64,000 bases of DNA from a virus. Under the pieces are notes generated by a model. The model made no database searches. It saw nothing but the letters and a program-made list of their open reading frames with translations, and was not told the DNA's origin. Position numbers and translations under genes: made by a program. The first letter of the stretch is position 1, and every line of letters starts with the position of its first letter. Where the stretch lies: the IMG/VR virus record IMGVR_UViG_3300031758_000004, positions 62,001 through 126,000 of that record, one strand, 5' to 3'. This document shows, in pieces, positions 11,301-18,996 of this stretch.

Positions 11301-11978
11301 GATTATAATACATTTGTAGGTGTTAATACTGGTTGTGTTAATACAGACGGATGTAATAATACATTTGTAGGATATGCTGCTGGTAGAGCAAATACAACAA
11401 CCGGTAACACATTTGTTGGTGCTTTTTCTGGTTTATCCAACACAACTGGTGTAGGTAATACATTTATTGGTAATAGTTCTGGTTATAATAATACAAGTGG
11501 TCGTGGAAACGTATTTATTGGAAACAATGCCGGATATTGTAATTGTAATGATGCTAATTTTAATACATTTGTTGGTGGTGAAGCTGGTAAAAATAATTTA
11601 TTCTCTTGTGCTCACACATTTGTTGGATATGCAGCTGGTTATTGTAATACAACTGGAGCAAACAACACATTCTTGGGTAGAGCGGCTGGTTACTATAATA
11701 CAACCGGTGGTAACAACATATTTATTGGTGAATGTACTGGTCTAAATCAAACAACGGGTAGGTTTAATACATTTATTGGTACGTGTGCTGGTATCAGTGG
11801 TAATTACTCATGTGCTATTGCAATTGGTATGAGAGCTCAACCAAGTGTAGATGGTCAATTAGCTTTAGGTTCATCACTTTATCCATTAGCCACAGCTGTT
11901 TCGGCTGGTGCGATTGCTGGTTACATATGTACAAATATAAATGGTACTAACTATAAGATACCTTATTATGCAGTTTAA
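8343..11978 (+). CDS. Giant fibre/adhesin with about fifty 17-residue YadA-like repeats
   Basis: A 1211-residue protein. Residues 42-92 are collagen-like GTS triplets, then comes a globular beta region, a second short triplet block (about 206-232), and from about 272 to 1155 a long array of 17-residue repeats of the form NTFIGxxSGxxNTTGxx. This spacing, with Ile/Val-Gly turns, resembles the left-handed beta-roll of YadA-type (Hep_Hag) adhesin heads. Many x positions are Cys (SGCGN, SGCSN, AGCC), unusual for such repeats. The C-terminus (LALGSS, then INGTNYKIPYY) looks like a fibre-tip ending common in Bacteroidota phages. It probably forms a long trimeric fibre. Confidence 0.85.
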   Translation: MGNEFFARKGLALGTASETATDNRILIYGADGVLKYRTDISGTGTSGTSGTRGTSGTSGIQGTSGTRGTSGTSGIQGTSGTRGTSGTSGSQGPSSGLLYNFISSGTMADPGVSNFKLIRTSSFSNVTNIYINEIDNLSVIQTSYLFGIGVGDYIIIRGNDNSTTNFGILYVTSKTDVGSYWDFGVSVISGNWNLNSSYLCSISIQFSGTSGSQGTSGTSGVKGTSGTSGTSLLVAGVQNQIQINNGLGGLGQFGLMDSTRGSILINNSSPINTTGLDNTFIGHQSGCGNTTGFSNIFIGSLSGSNNITGFENIFIGTKSGCSNTFGDNNLFIGSNSGCSNTTGSYNTFIGNYSANCNTVQIANTYIGAFTGAELQGQFNTLVGYISGGGGGLINATSSYNTSLGAASGGSISYGIGQNTYIGSFAGYSDSYGFSSVMIGFCSGACTGVSSTNLFIGAYSGGGNKYSCLNTFVGYQTGGSFNPNPNSQNATNSQKCNVIFGHQSGFLSFYSCDNTYLGFRSGYSGTQSSFNTFIGFCSGYSNIINSNTFIGYLSGNKNTIGSSNSFIGYKSGSENTTGSFNTFIGYQSGMCNLTGIANVFIGHCTGGSNTAGERNTFIGVNAGVSNTVGICNTYIGQGAGYSNTTTSENIYIGTLSGFSSNGASNTISMGVRAGYFTSGSDNIFIGNCSGYDNNIGFSNVYIGKLSGFSGTQSSQNTFIGVCSGYNNKTSTNTFVGFCSGSSNTSGSNNTFIGNLSGSTNVTGSNNTFVGNQAGFSNTTGHENTFVGKSSGYYNVSGECNTFIGADAGYCNTTGRRNTFIGTCAGCCANGLDNTFIGYHSGKSAINNGGCGTDNTFVGSCTGPVNTTGELNTFIGSGTGYSNTSGRLNTFLGTNAGFENTTGFENTIVGVQAGQYNTIGNYNSFFGVYAGWQNTTGISNTYIGWASGASNVSGQGNTFIGESSGYGNTSGIYNTFIGYCSGFVSETGDYNTFVGVNTGCVNTDGCNNTFVGYAAGRANTTTGNTFVGAFSGLSNTTGVGNTFIGNSSGYNNTSGRGNVFIGNNAGYCNCNDANFNTFVGGEAGKNNLFSCAHTFVGYAAGYCNTTGANNTFLGRAAGYYNTTGGNNIFIGECTGLNQTTGRFNTFIGTCAGISGNYSCAIAIGMRAQPSVDGQLALGSSLYPLATAVSAGAIAGYICTNINGTNYKIPYYAV
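8481..8615 (+). repeat. Three 45-bp tandem repeats in the fibre gene
   Basis: Three consecutive 45-base units (8481, 8526, 8571) code GTSGTRGTSGTSGIQ; the third ends in SQ. They are identical except at the last codons, so the amplification is recent. They lie in the N-terminal collagen-like block. Confidence 0.93.
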
Positions 11979-12004
11979 TAAATAAAAAAAAATAAAAATA
12001 AATT

Positions 12005-12256
12005 ATGTCAATTATTAATGTACAAAACAAAGAAGTAGTAACTACTCAAACAATTTCACAAGTTGAAATTTTAGAAGGAAATATTCAATTAGGTCAATCA
12101 GTTAGATTTCCTGTTAAATTATTGGATGCGAGTTCAAAATTAATTAGTATTGAGTTTGTTGAAGTTTCTGGTGATGATTACGCATCTTGGGGAACTGATG
12201 ATACTTATATCAATAACTTAGTTTTAACTACTTTGGGATTAACAGCTTCAGTTTAA
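12005..12256 (+). CDS. Small hypothetical fibre-associated protein, 83 aa
   Basis: A compact, mildly acidic protein without Cys and without a membrane segment (core SVRFPVKLLDASSKLISIEF, end LTTLGLTASV). It starts 27 bases after the giant fibre gene behind an A-rich leader and is followed by the sugar-transfer operon. Its size and position resemble the small genes that follow receptor-binding genes at 57351, 60788, 61026 and 61305, although I see no clear sequence similarity. A role as fibre cap, chaperone or minor virion protein is possible. Confidence 0.7.
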   Translation: MSIINVQNKEVVTTQTISQVEILEGNIQLGQSVRFPVKLLDASSKLISIEFVEVSGDDYASWGTDDTYINNLVLTTLGLTASV

Positions 12257-12289
12257 TAAACATTTTAAACTACTCAACATATAAGTAAT

Positions 12290-13819
12290 ATGTTTGAGAA
12301 ACCATTAGGTGGTACAGAATTGATGTATAATGAGTTGATATCAAGAGTACCCAAAGAATTATTAGATAAAATAAGCATATTTAATTATGTTCCAAATGCT
12401 GATCCCAGTAAACATATGGTTTACTGGAATCAGCTTTCTTATGACCAAGAAGCTGTTCAATTTCTTCAACATGAACAAAATATTAATTTAATTAATAATT
12501 TTATTTTTGTGAGTAATTGGCAAGCAGAACAATTTAGAAAAATTTTCAAAGTTCCTGGTCAAAAAACTCATGTCTTAAAAAATGCACACTTAGGTGTTTT
12601 TCCAAAAAAAATAACAAAAAAAGAAAAATTAAAAATTTGTTATACATCAACACCTTGGAGAGGATTAGATGTTTTGCTTTTAGCGTGGGAGATCTTAAAT
12701 CCACAAGATTGTGAATTACACGTTTTTTCTTCTTGTAAAATTTATGGTACTGATTTTTCTAAAAATGATAATCAGTATGAATTTCTTTATGATTGGTGTA
12801 AAAGATTGCCAAATGTAGTTTATAGAGGGTCTATACCGAATGATGAATTAAGAAAAGAATTACCGGAATTTGACATTCTAGCTTATCCGTCAACATTTGA
12901 AGAAACTTCTTGTGTTGCTGTTATTGAAGCTTTAGCAACTGGTTTAAGAGTTGTTACATCATCAATTGGTGCTCTTCCAGAAACTTGTGAAGGTTGGGCT
13001 AGAATGTACTCTTATATTGAAGATAGAGAACAACACGGTCAATTTTTTGCTAAAGTTTTAGCAGAAGAGATTGAAAAAATGAAATCTGGTGATTTAGTAG
13101 AACACCTAAAAACTCAACAAGAAGTTTATTCTAAAAACTGGAGTTGGGAAACAAGAATTAAAGATTGGAATAACTTTTTCAAATCAATTGGTTGGAAAGA
13201 ACAAAATGATAATTCACTGAAACAAATTTCTAATTATTTTACACCACAATCTATACTTGATATTGGTGCTAACGTTGGGCAATTTTATTTAAATTGTAAA
13301 AGTATTTATCCTGAAGCTAAATATCATTTAGTAGAAGGTAATCCAATGTGTGAAAGTAAAATAAAAGAGTTTGGTGAAGATTATTCAATTGTACTTTTAA
13401 GTGATGATGTTAAAGAAGTTGACTTTTGGATGAGAACTGATGATCCATACGCAACTGGTAATTCAATCTATAAAGAAAATACTCAGTATTATAATAATTC
13501 TTTATCAGTTAAAAAACAAACAAAAACATTGGACTCATTATTTGAAAATAAATCATTTGATTTAATTAAAATTGATACACAAGGTTCTGAATTAGATATT
13601 TTAAAAGGTGGTAAAGATTTGGTTAATTTAGCTAAGGGAATCATTATGGAAGTTTCATATTCTCAATATAATGATGGTTCTCCATTGTCAGAAGAAGTTA
13701 TCGAATACATGAATAATATAGGATTTACTAAAGTTTCTATTATTGAATCTATAAATCATCCAGAAACAGGAGCTCATATACAAGATAATGTTCTTTTCAT
13801 AAAAAATAATTTGTTATAA
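12290..13819 (+). CDS. GT4 glycosyltransferase fused to FkbM methyltransferase
   Basis: A 509-residue two-domain enzyme. Residues 1-300 form a GT-B, family-4-like transferase: GGTELMYNEL at the start, YTSTPWRGLDVLLLAW after the linker, and the sugar-nucleotide site FDILAYPSTFEETSCVAVIEA with GLRVV behind it. Residues about 313-509 form an FkbM methyltransferase: SILDIGANVGQF, YHLVEGNP, and FDLIKIDTQGSELDILKGG. One polypeptide would therefore transfer a sugar and methylate it or its acceptor, in the cytoplasm. The N-terminus is short for GT4 (no full first Rossmann strand), so it may be trimmed. Its stop overlaps the next start (TAATG). Confidence 0.88.
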   Translation: MFEKPLGGTELMYNELISRVPKELLDKISIFNYVPNADPSKHMVYWNQLSYDQEAVQFLQHEQNINLINNFIFVSNWQAEQFRKIFKVPGQKTHVLKNAHLGVFPKKITKKEKLKICYTSTPWRGLDVLLLAWEILNPQDCELHVFSSCKIYGTDFSKNDNQYEFLYDWCKRLPNVVYRGSIPNDELRKELPEFDILAYPSTFEETSCVAVIEALATGLRVVTSSIGALPETCEGWARMYSYIEDREQHGQFFAKVLAEEIEKMKSGDLVEHLKTQQEVYSKNWSWETRIKDWNNFFKSIGWKEQNDNSLKQISNYFTPQSILDIGANVGQFYLNCKSIYPEAKYHLVEGNPMCESKIKEFGEDYSIVLLSDDVKEVDFWMRTDDPYATGNSIYKENTQYYNNSLSVKKQTKTLDSLFENKSFDLIKIDTQGSELDILKGGKDLVNLAKGIIMEVSYSQYNDGSPLSEEVIEYMNNIGFTKVSIIESINHPETGAHIQDNVLFIKNNLL

Positions 13820-14736
13820 TGGATAAATACGTTGTACTTCATATTGAAGGTGGTATTGGAAAAAATGTAATTGCTACAGCTGTTATTAGAGCAATTCAAA
13901 AAAAGTATAAAAATAGAAAGATAATCGTTTTAACTGCTTATCCAGATATTTTTGAATTAAACCCAAGAGTTCATAGAGCATATCAATTTGGTCAAACTCA
14001 ATATTTTTACCAAGAGTATATTGAAAATAAAGACACTATTGTTATGTCACATGATCCTTATAGAGAAAGTGATTATATTTACCGAAAAAAACATCTTTCT
14101 CAAATCTGGTGTGATATGTATGGTATTGAATGGGATGGAGAACAACCAGAACTTTACTTTACACAATTAGAAGCTGAGTTTGTTCAAACACTTATCAATA
14201 AAGATAAACCAATATTCTTAATCAATGCTTTTGGTGGAGCTGTTAATCAACAACATAAGTACTCTTGGGCGAGAGATATTCCACCAGTTTTAGCACAAGA
14301 TATTGTTGATGAGGCATCTAAATATTATAGAGTTATTCAAGTAAGAAGAGAAGATCAAATTGCTCTTAAAAATTGTGAATATTTATCATTAAGTATTAGA
14401 CAATTAGCTTTAGCACTTCTTCAATCTGATAAGAGATTATTAATTGATTCTTATTTACAACATGCGGCAGCTTCTTTAAATCTACCATCTGTTGTACTTT
14501 GGAGTTGTAATTCACCAAAAGTATTTGGGTATAAAATACACACAAATATCTCTTCTAAATTTCAAGCTGCTAGTTTAAAAAATTCTTTATATGAAGCTTA
14601 TGATATATCAGGTGATCCTATTCAATTAGCTACACCACCTGGTGTGATGTTTGATAAACAACAAATATTAAAAGCACTTAACTTTGACACTACACTATTA
14701 GAAGTTGAACATAAAAAAGAATTAGAAAACGTATGA
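13819..14736 (+). CDS. GT9-like glycosyltransferase (heptosyltransferase family)
   Basis: A 305-residue protein. The N-terminal LHIEGGIGKNVIATAVIRAI with a following IIVLTAYPDIF is typical of the ADP-heptose:LPS heptosyltransferase family. The C-terminal half has LLIDSYLQHAAASLNLPSVVLW, matching the donor-binding region where a conserved aspartate precedes a helix and the strand VVLW. It overlaps its upstream neighbour by one base and its downstream neighbour by four, so the three sugar enzymes are translated together. Substrate and donor cannot be read from the sequence; transfer to a virion glycan or to the host envelope are both possible. Confidence 0.78.
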   Translation: MDKYVVLHIEGGIGKNVIATAVIRAIQKKYKNRKIIVLTAYPDIFELNPRVHRAYQFGQTQYFYQEYIENKDTIVMSHDPYRESDYIYRKKHLSQIWCDMYGIEWDGEQPELYFTQLEAEFVQTLINKDKPIFLINAFGGAVNQQHKYSWARDIPPVLAQDIVDEASKYYRVIQVRREDQIALKNCEYLSLSIRQLALALLQSDKRLLIDSYLQHAAASLNLPSVVLWSCNSPKVFGYKIHTNISSKFQAASLKNSLYEAYDISGDPIQLATPPGVMFDKQQILKALNFDTTLLEVEHKKELENV

Positions 14737-15479
14737 AAAAAGAAGTAATATTAATAGCCTTATTAACATTTAGAGATTCGGTTAATGTTAGTTTCTTATG
14801 GTGGTTAGATAACATAAGAAAGTTAAATAATGATCCAAACCATCCAAGAACATATGAAGTTATGTATGTCCCTGGTTTAAGACCAGTTGCTTACGCTAGA
14901 AACGTGGCAATTACAAACTTCTTAAATAATAAGACTGCTGATAAATTGTGGTTTATTGATGATGATTTAGTACCAACCGAAACAGCTCTAAATATTTTTA
15001 ATTCAGATGCTGATATTGTTTCAGGACTTTACTATCTTCTTTTAATGGAAGGCTCAAGACCTACACTTAGTTCAGCCATTTATCAAAAAGATGGTGATGA
15101 AAATAACCCAAAAGGATTTCAAGCAATTAATCCAAAAAACTATAAAGGCCAAAGTCAAATTATTCCAATTGATGCGGCTGGTACTGGTTCACTACTAATT
15201 AGTAGAAAAGTTGCTGAAGATCAAAGAATGATGTTGAGTAAGAAGTATGTTTCAGCTGATGGTAAACCAACCGAATTGGGTGATGATGAGGCACTTCCAA
15301 TTTTTAGAACTCTTTCTAAAGCAAATGGTTCAGAAGAAAGATCAGAAGATATTGATTTTGTTTGGAGAGCTAAAGAATTAGGTTATAAAGTAGAAGCTGT
15401 ATTAGATGCGAGATTTCTACATAAAAAAGAAATGTTAGTTGACTGGTCAGTATGGCAAGTTAACGGTGAAATTAGTTAA
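14733..15479 (+). CDS. GT2-like (GT-A fold) glycosyltransferase
   Basis: A 248-residue protein with ARN (in PVAYARNVAITNFL), the metal-binding acidic motif WFIDDDLVP, a DAAGTGSLLISRK segment and the late EDIDFVWRAKELGYKVEAV motif, which together are the usual order of a GT-A family-2-like transferase. It overlaps the GT9-like gene by four bases and is followed after one base by a small membrane protein. As part of this operon it probably builds or extends a glycan with the two preceding enzymes. Donor and acceptor are unknown. Confidence 0.8.
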   Translation: MKKEVILIALLTFRDSVNVSFLWWLDNIRKLNNDPNHPRTYEVMYVPGLRPVAYARNVAITNFLNNKTADKLWFIDDDLVPTETALNIFNSDADIVSGLYYLLLMEGSRPTLSSAIYQKDGDENNPKGFQAINPKNYKGQSQIIPIDAAGTGSLLISRKVAEDQRMMLSKKYVSADGKPTELGDDEALPIFRTLSKANGSEERSEDIDFVWRAKELGYKVEAVLDARFLHKKEMLVDWSVWQVNGEIS

Positions 15480-15480
15480 T

Positions 15481-15753
15481 ATGGAAAAAAGTAAAGGTGG
15501 TATTGGTGTAACGTCAATTTTATTTTTAATATTCTTAACTTTGAAATTGACTAATAATATTGATTGGTCTTGGTGGTGGGTTACTTCACCAATTTGGATA
15601 CCAGTTTGTATTGTACTTATTGTATTTTTATTTGCTTTTCTTTTCTTTTTTGGATGGGCAGTTATACTTCTTTCAAGAGGAGTTGATGCTGATACAATCA
15701 GAGAAAAGTTTAAAAATATAGCAGATATTAAAAACGAAAAACCTCAACAATAG
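15481..15753 (+). CDS. Small membrane protein with two transmembrane segments
   Basis: I chose the ATG at 15481, one base after the glycosyltransferase stop, over an in-frame ATG at 15439 that would overlap that gene by 41 bases. The 90-residue product has a hydrophobic segment near residues 10-22, a Trp-rich turn (DWSWWW) and a second, longer hydrophobic stretch (about 35-62), then a charged cytoplasmic-type tail ending in KPQQ. It could anchor the glycosyltransferases to the membrane or move their product. The gene ends inside a strong terminator hairpin. Confidence 0.72.
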   Translation: MEKSKGGIGVTSILFLIFLTLKLTNNIDWSWWWVTSPIWIPVCIVLIVFLFAFLFFFGWAVILLSRGVDADTIREKFKNIADIKNEKPQQ

Positions 15754-15766
15754 TTGAGGTTTTTTT
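15740..15766 (+). terminator. Rho-independent terminator, probably bidirectional
   Basis: A 9-bp stem AACCTCAAC / GTTGAGGTT with loop AATA is followed by a T run. It overlaps the stop of the small membrane protein and ends the glycosyltransferase operon. The A-rich left flank could also serve leftward transcripts coming from the YqeY gene, whose stop is at 15768. Confidence 0.9.
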
Positions 15767-15767
15767 A

Positions 15768-16166
15768 TTAGATAACTTCTTTAATTACTTCACTGACAAG
15801 TTTTCTATCTACTGGTAGAGTAGAGAACTCTTTCATAATTTGTCCGATATTAGTGATACCCGCTAATTTCAACTCAGTTACCTTAGCAACAATATCTTCT
15901 TTAGATAACTGTTTTGGTAAATAAGCTTCGATAATAGCTAATTCCATTTTAGCAATTTCACCACCTTTTTCGATAGTTTCTTTTAGTGATTTAACTGTTT
16001 TGTTAAGAATTTTTGTCACTTCTTCATCAGATAAAGAATCGACACCGGTATTCTTTTCAAGAGTTTGAATTTCACCTTTGATTACAGAAAGTAAGTTTTT
16101 TGATACTACGTCTTTTGCTTTAAACGCAGTCATGTAATCAGTACTGATTTTTTGTTTTAGTGTCAT
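15768..16166 (-). CDS. YqeY / GatB-like domain protein
   Basis: This 132-residue helical protein matches the YqeY family throughout: MTLKQKISTDYMTAFKAKD at the start, NLLSVIKGEIQ, the central ETIEKGGEIAKMELAIIEAYLPKQL and the terminal region MKEFSTLPVDRKLVSEVIKE. YqeY is related to the C-terminal tRNA-binding domain of the GatB amidotransferase subunit; its exact cellular role is not settled, but a link to tRNA is accepted. It is full length for the family. With SmpB (18513-18968) and the S1-domain protein (38853-39965) it forms a set of phage genes that touch translation. Confidence 0.93.
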   Translation of the reverse strand: MTLKQKISTDYMTAFKAKDVVSKNLLSVIKGEIQTLEKNTGVDSLSDEEVTKILNKTVKSLKETIEKGGEIAKMELAIIEAYLPKQLSKEDIVAKVTELKLAGITNIGQIMKEFSTLPVDRKLVSEVIKEVI

Positions 16167-16209
16167 AATACTTATTTTTTAATTTAGACAAAATTAAGGA
16201 TAAAAAATA

Positions 16210-16236
16210 AAACCACCAATTTTTTGGTGGTTTTTT
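16210..16236 (+). terminator. Rho-independent terminator
   Basis: A 10-bp stem AAACCACCAA / TTGGTGGTTT with a TTTT loop runs into a T tract. It lies upstream of the minus-strand YqeY gene and before the plus-strand promoter motif at 16382, so it would stop rightward read-through from the glycosylation operon before the next unit. The rest of 16237-16381 is AT-rich with no gene visible. Confidence 0.85.
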
Positions 16237-16381
16237 ATCATTTATTATATAATAAATAGTCTTTGTTATCATATATATTATCTCAAGGTAGAATTTGAAT
16301 TTCACTAACTTTATTAAAGACTAAAATTTATTTATTAGCTACTTACTACAATAAAAATTATATAAAAAATGAGAGTATAAG

Positions 16382-16393
16382 TTTAATATATAC
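16382..16393 (+). promoter_or_regulatory. Putative phage promoter motif abutting a start codon
   Basis: TTTAATATATAC then TTTT and directly ATG at 16398. If the motif is the -10 region, transcription would begin at or near the start codon and the message would be leaderless. The same close spacing is seen at 46529-46540 (ATG at 46544). Confidence 0.6.
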
Positions 16394-16397
16394 TTTT

Positions 16398-18170
16398 ATG
16401 AAATACCTTAAATATAGACAAAGTTTTTTAAATGAGAAATTTGAATCTCAATTTTTAACAAAGACAACTGGGTGGTTATCTAAAATGAAATTAAATAGCA
16501 AACCTTTTATTGAAGATTTAAAGAAAATATGTGAAAATAATTCAATTCCTTTAAGTTCTATAACTGATAACTTTTTTGATGTTAATATATTAGCCAATAA
16601 AGCTATTAAGATGAGAGCACCAGAAGATTCGGTTAATCATACTTGGGCTATTAAATTTTGGTTTTCCGCAACTGATGGTTATAAAGGATTTAGTGTTACT
16701 CCGAATAGAAGTGGAGAAAGAGTTAAAAGTAAAAGTGAGAGTAGAAAATTTGAACCATTTGAACCAGAAGAAATTTCTCTATTAAAGGAGAAAGCGGTTG
16801 ACTCCGCTTCCCAGTTAATAGGTGTCGATTTAACAAAAGGAGAATTAAGTATAGTTGATAATGATTATGTTAAAAATCTACATTTAAAAACAGGTGATAT
16901 TATAGCCTTTTATAGTTGTAGTGGTGATATAAATTATAGTAGAGACTATTCTTATCACTTAAATTGGGCTAAAATTTTCTCATCTCATGATGAATATGGT
17001 CGTTTTAGATCATATGTTGCTTATGGTAAAAATCTTAGTGGTGGATCTGCTGATTATTATTATGATGAAAACGGTGTAGAATATGCTAGTGTAATTGATC
17101 ATTTATATAGTAATGTAAGTGATAGAGAACGTAATTATATAGGATCTTGGATTTTATCTGAGAGTGGTGTTGGTTTACAAAGTGATAATTACAAAGTACA
17201 TCTTTATAAACATACAAGTGAAGATTTACATGTTGTTGGTGATTCTCCCAAAAAAGCTGAGAATGAAGATCCTAATACTTGGAACTTGAGTGTTCGTAAA
17301 GATATTAATAGTCTTAGAACTTTTGAAATACAAAAGTATGATAGAAGTGATGAAAAAAACAAATCTATTTATAAAGAAGATTTAGAAGATTCAGATTTTG
17401 CTATAATATTTTACATAGATGAGTTTCTCCCACAGATGGAAGGAGACTTAACAAGTATTAGAAAAGAAAGAATTGAGAGTAAATCCGGAGCTACTGCTTT
17501 AATGAGTAATGAAGAAATTAAAAAGATTAATGTTGATAAAAGACTTGATTATTTAGTTGACAAAATGAAAATAGATCAAAATCTTAAAATCGATGAAATG
17601 TCTAATCTAAAATCAATCTTGTTGAAAATATTGAAAGATGATTATGTTATTATTACACTATTTAGAGGTTTTAATGCGAGTATTATAAGTGGATTTTATT
17701 ACTTTTTTGATGGTCTTGAAAGTATTGAAAAACTGCAAAATGAAGAACAACTGAAAAATTATGTTGAGAGTTCACTTCAATCAATTAAAGAACAATATAG
17801 AAAATTATTAGAGGATTATCAATCAACCACTCCTAAGTTTAAGAATTCATATGAGTTAATAATGAAATCTGATAACGAAAAGTTAAAAGAAGTATTTGAA
17901 AATATATTGAGAATTGGTAAAAAATTTACAACTAAAATTAGATCCAGAGAAATAGTAAATCTTTATGATATTTCAATTATTATTAGTAATCTTCAAAATA
18001 TTCACAATATACATGATACTAATAGATTATCATACAGAACCATAAGAATTATGGAGGAATTTAGATACAGCGATGAAGTTGAGAATATGATGCGTAATTT
18101 TGATGATGATGATTATAATAAATCAATGAAAGGTATTAAATTCATGGAAAGAATGATTGATCTTATATAG
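16398..18170 (+). CDS. Hypothetical protein, 590 aa, with T4-like N-terminal leader
   Basis: I do not recognise this protein. It begins MKYLKYRQSFLNEKFES, which resembles the capsid-targeting leader of T4 internal proteins (MKTYQEFIAEA) in its Lys, aromatic and LNE/IAE pattern. The middle (residues about 80-260) is Tyr/Ser/Asp-rich and globular; the C-terminal third is charged and helical with repeated Glu/Lys stretches, ending MKGIKFMERMIDLI. There is no membrane segment. It is alone on its strand, driven by the motif just upstream, and converges by 8 bases on the next minus-strand gene. An ejected virion protein is a hypothesis only. Confidence 0.7.
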   Translation: MKYLKYRQSFLNEKFESQFLTKTTGWLSKMKLNSKPFIEDLKKICENNSIPLSSITDNFFDVNILANKAIKMRAPEDSVNHTWAIKFWFSATDGYKGFSVTPNRSGERVKSKSESRKFEPFEPEEISLLKEKAVDSASQLIGVDLTKGELSIVDNDYVKNLHLKTGDIIAFYSCSGDINYSRDYSYHLNWAKIFSSHDEYGRFRSYVAYGKNLSGGSADYYYDENGVEYASVIDHLYSNVSDRERNYIGSWILSESGVGLQSDNYKVHLYKHTSEDLHVVGDSPKKAENEDPNTWNLSVRKDINSLRTFEIQKYDRSDEKNKSIYKEDLEDSDFAIIFYIDEFLPQMEGDLTSIRKERIESKSGATALMSNEEIKKINVDKRLDYLVDKMKIDQNLKIDEMSNLKSILLKILKDDYVIITLFRGFNASIISGFYYFFDGLESIEKLQNEEQLKNYVESSLQSIKEQYRKLLEDYQSTTPKFKNSYELIMKSDNEKLKEVFENILRIGKKFTTKIRSREIVNLYDISIIISNLQNIHNIHDTNRLSYRTIRIMEEFRYSDEVENMMRNFDDDDYNKSMKGIKFMERMIDLI

Positions 18171-18513
18171 ATTTAATATCTTCTATTTTATAATCTAATT
18201 CAATTAAAAGTAACTGACATTCAACTTTTAATTGAATTAGTTTATCTACATCAACCTCTTCTAATATAGACCTACTTATTGATTCCATTTCATCTAAAAT
18301 AGTTTGTCTAATCTTATAAAGATCTTCTAATACATCTTCCTTTATCTCTAATAAGATAGATTTATAAAAAGGATTTTTTGTTAAATCTTCTCTGTAAAAA
18401 TCAACACTAAATCCTTTAACTATCTTTTCAATATTTGAAATGATATCTTCCTCAGTATTAGACTGATTTAATTCTTTAAGTATTTTTTGATATTCATCAA
18501 AGTTTTTACCCAT
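18163..18513 (-). CDS. Hypothetical helical acidic protein, 116 aa
   Basis: The protein is almost entirely charged and helical (NQSNTEEDIISNIEKIV, DEMESISRSILEEVDVDKL), with no Cys and no membrane segment; a coiled coil is likely over residues 55-110. Its start overlaps the SmpB stop by one base, so it is co-expressed with SmpB. No family was recognised. A partner or regulator of SmpB is conceivable from the coupling, but there is no direct evidence. Confidence 0.65.
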   Translation of the reverse strand: MGKNFDEYQKILKELNQSNTEEDIISNIEKIVKGFSVDFYREDLTKNPFYKSILLEIKEDVLEDLYKIRQTILDEMESISRSILEEVDVDKLIQLKVECQLLLIELDYKIEDIKSI

Positions 18514-18968
18514 TATCTAAAATTCATTTCTCTTTTAGCATCTCTATCAATATCCCTTTGTTTGATATCTTGCTTTTTATTCCAAAGTTTCTTACCTTTA
18601 CAAACACCAATTTTCAATTTCAATCTGTTATTTTGAATGAAAATACCTAATGGTATAATAGTAGTTCCTTTATCTTGTATAAGTCTATCTATTTTAGCGA
18701 TCTCTTTCTTATGTAATAATAATTTCTTTTCACGATTTTCATCATGAACTTCAATTTTATGAGACCATTTGTAACGAGAAACTTTTAAGTTTTTAATCCA
18801 TAACTCACCAGACTTAAAGTAAGCATACGAATCAACTAAGGTAACATCACCTCTTCTGATAGATTTAACTTCACTACCTGTTAAAATAATACCGCAATCA
18901 AATTCTTCAATTACATCAAACGAATATCGAGCCTTTCTATTACTTACTATCATATATTTTTTATACAA
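18513..18968 (-). CDS. smpB: SsrA-binding protein SmpB
   Basis: A full-length 151-residue SmpB. Diagnostic stretches are VSNRKARYSFDVIEEF, GIILTGSEVKSIRRGDVTLVDSYA, KKLLLHKKEIAKID and the C-terminal KGKKLWNKKQDIKQRDIDRD, the last being the tail that enters the empty mRNA channel of a stalled ribosome. SmpB binds tmRNA and is required for trans-translation, which frees ribosomes stuck on broken messages. I found no tmRNA-like sequence next to it, so it would have to work with the host tmRNA or one encoded elsewhere. A phage copy could help rescue ribosomes when host mRNA is degraded during infection. Confidence 0.95.
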   Translation of the reverse strand: MYKKYMIVSNRKARYSFDVIEEFDCGIILTGSEVKSIRRGDVTLVDSYAYFKSGELWIKNLKVSRYKWSHKIEVHDENREKKLLLHKKEIAKIDRLIQDKGTTIIPLGIFIQNNRLKLKIGVCKGKKLWNKKQDIKQRDIDRDAKREMNFR

Positions 18969-18996
18969 AAATAAACAAAAGTTTTATAAGGGGCTA

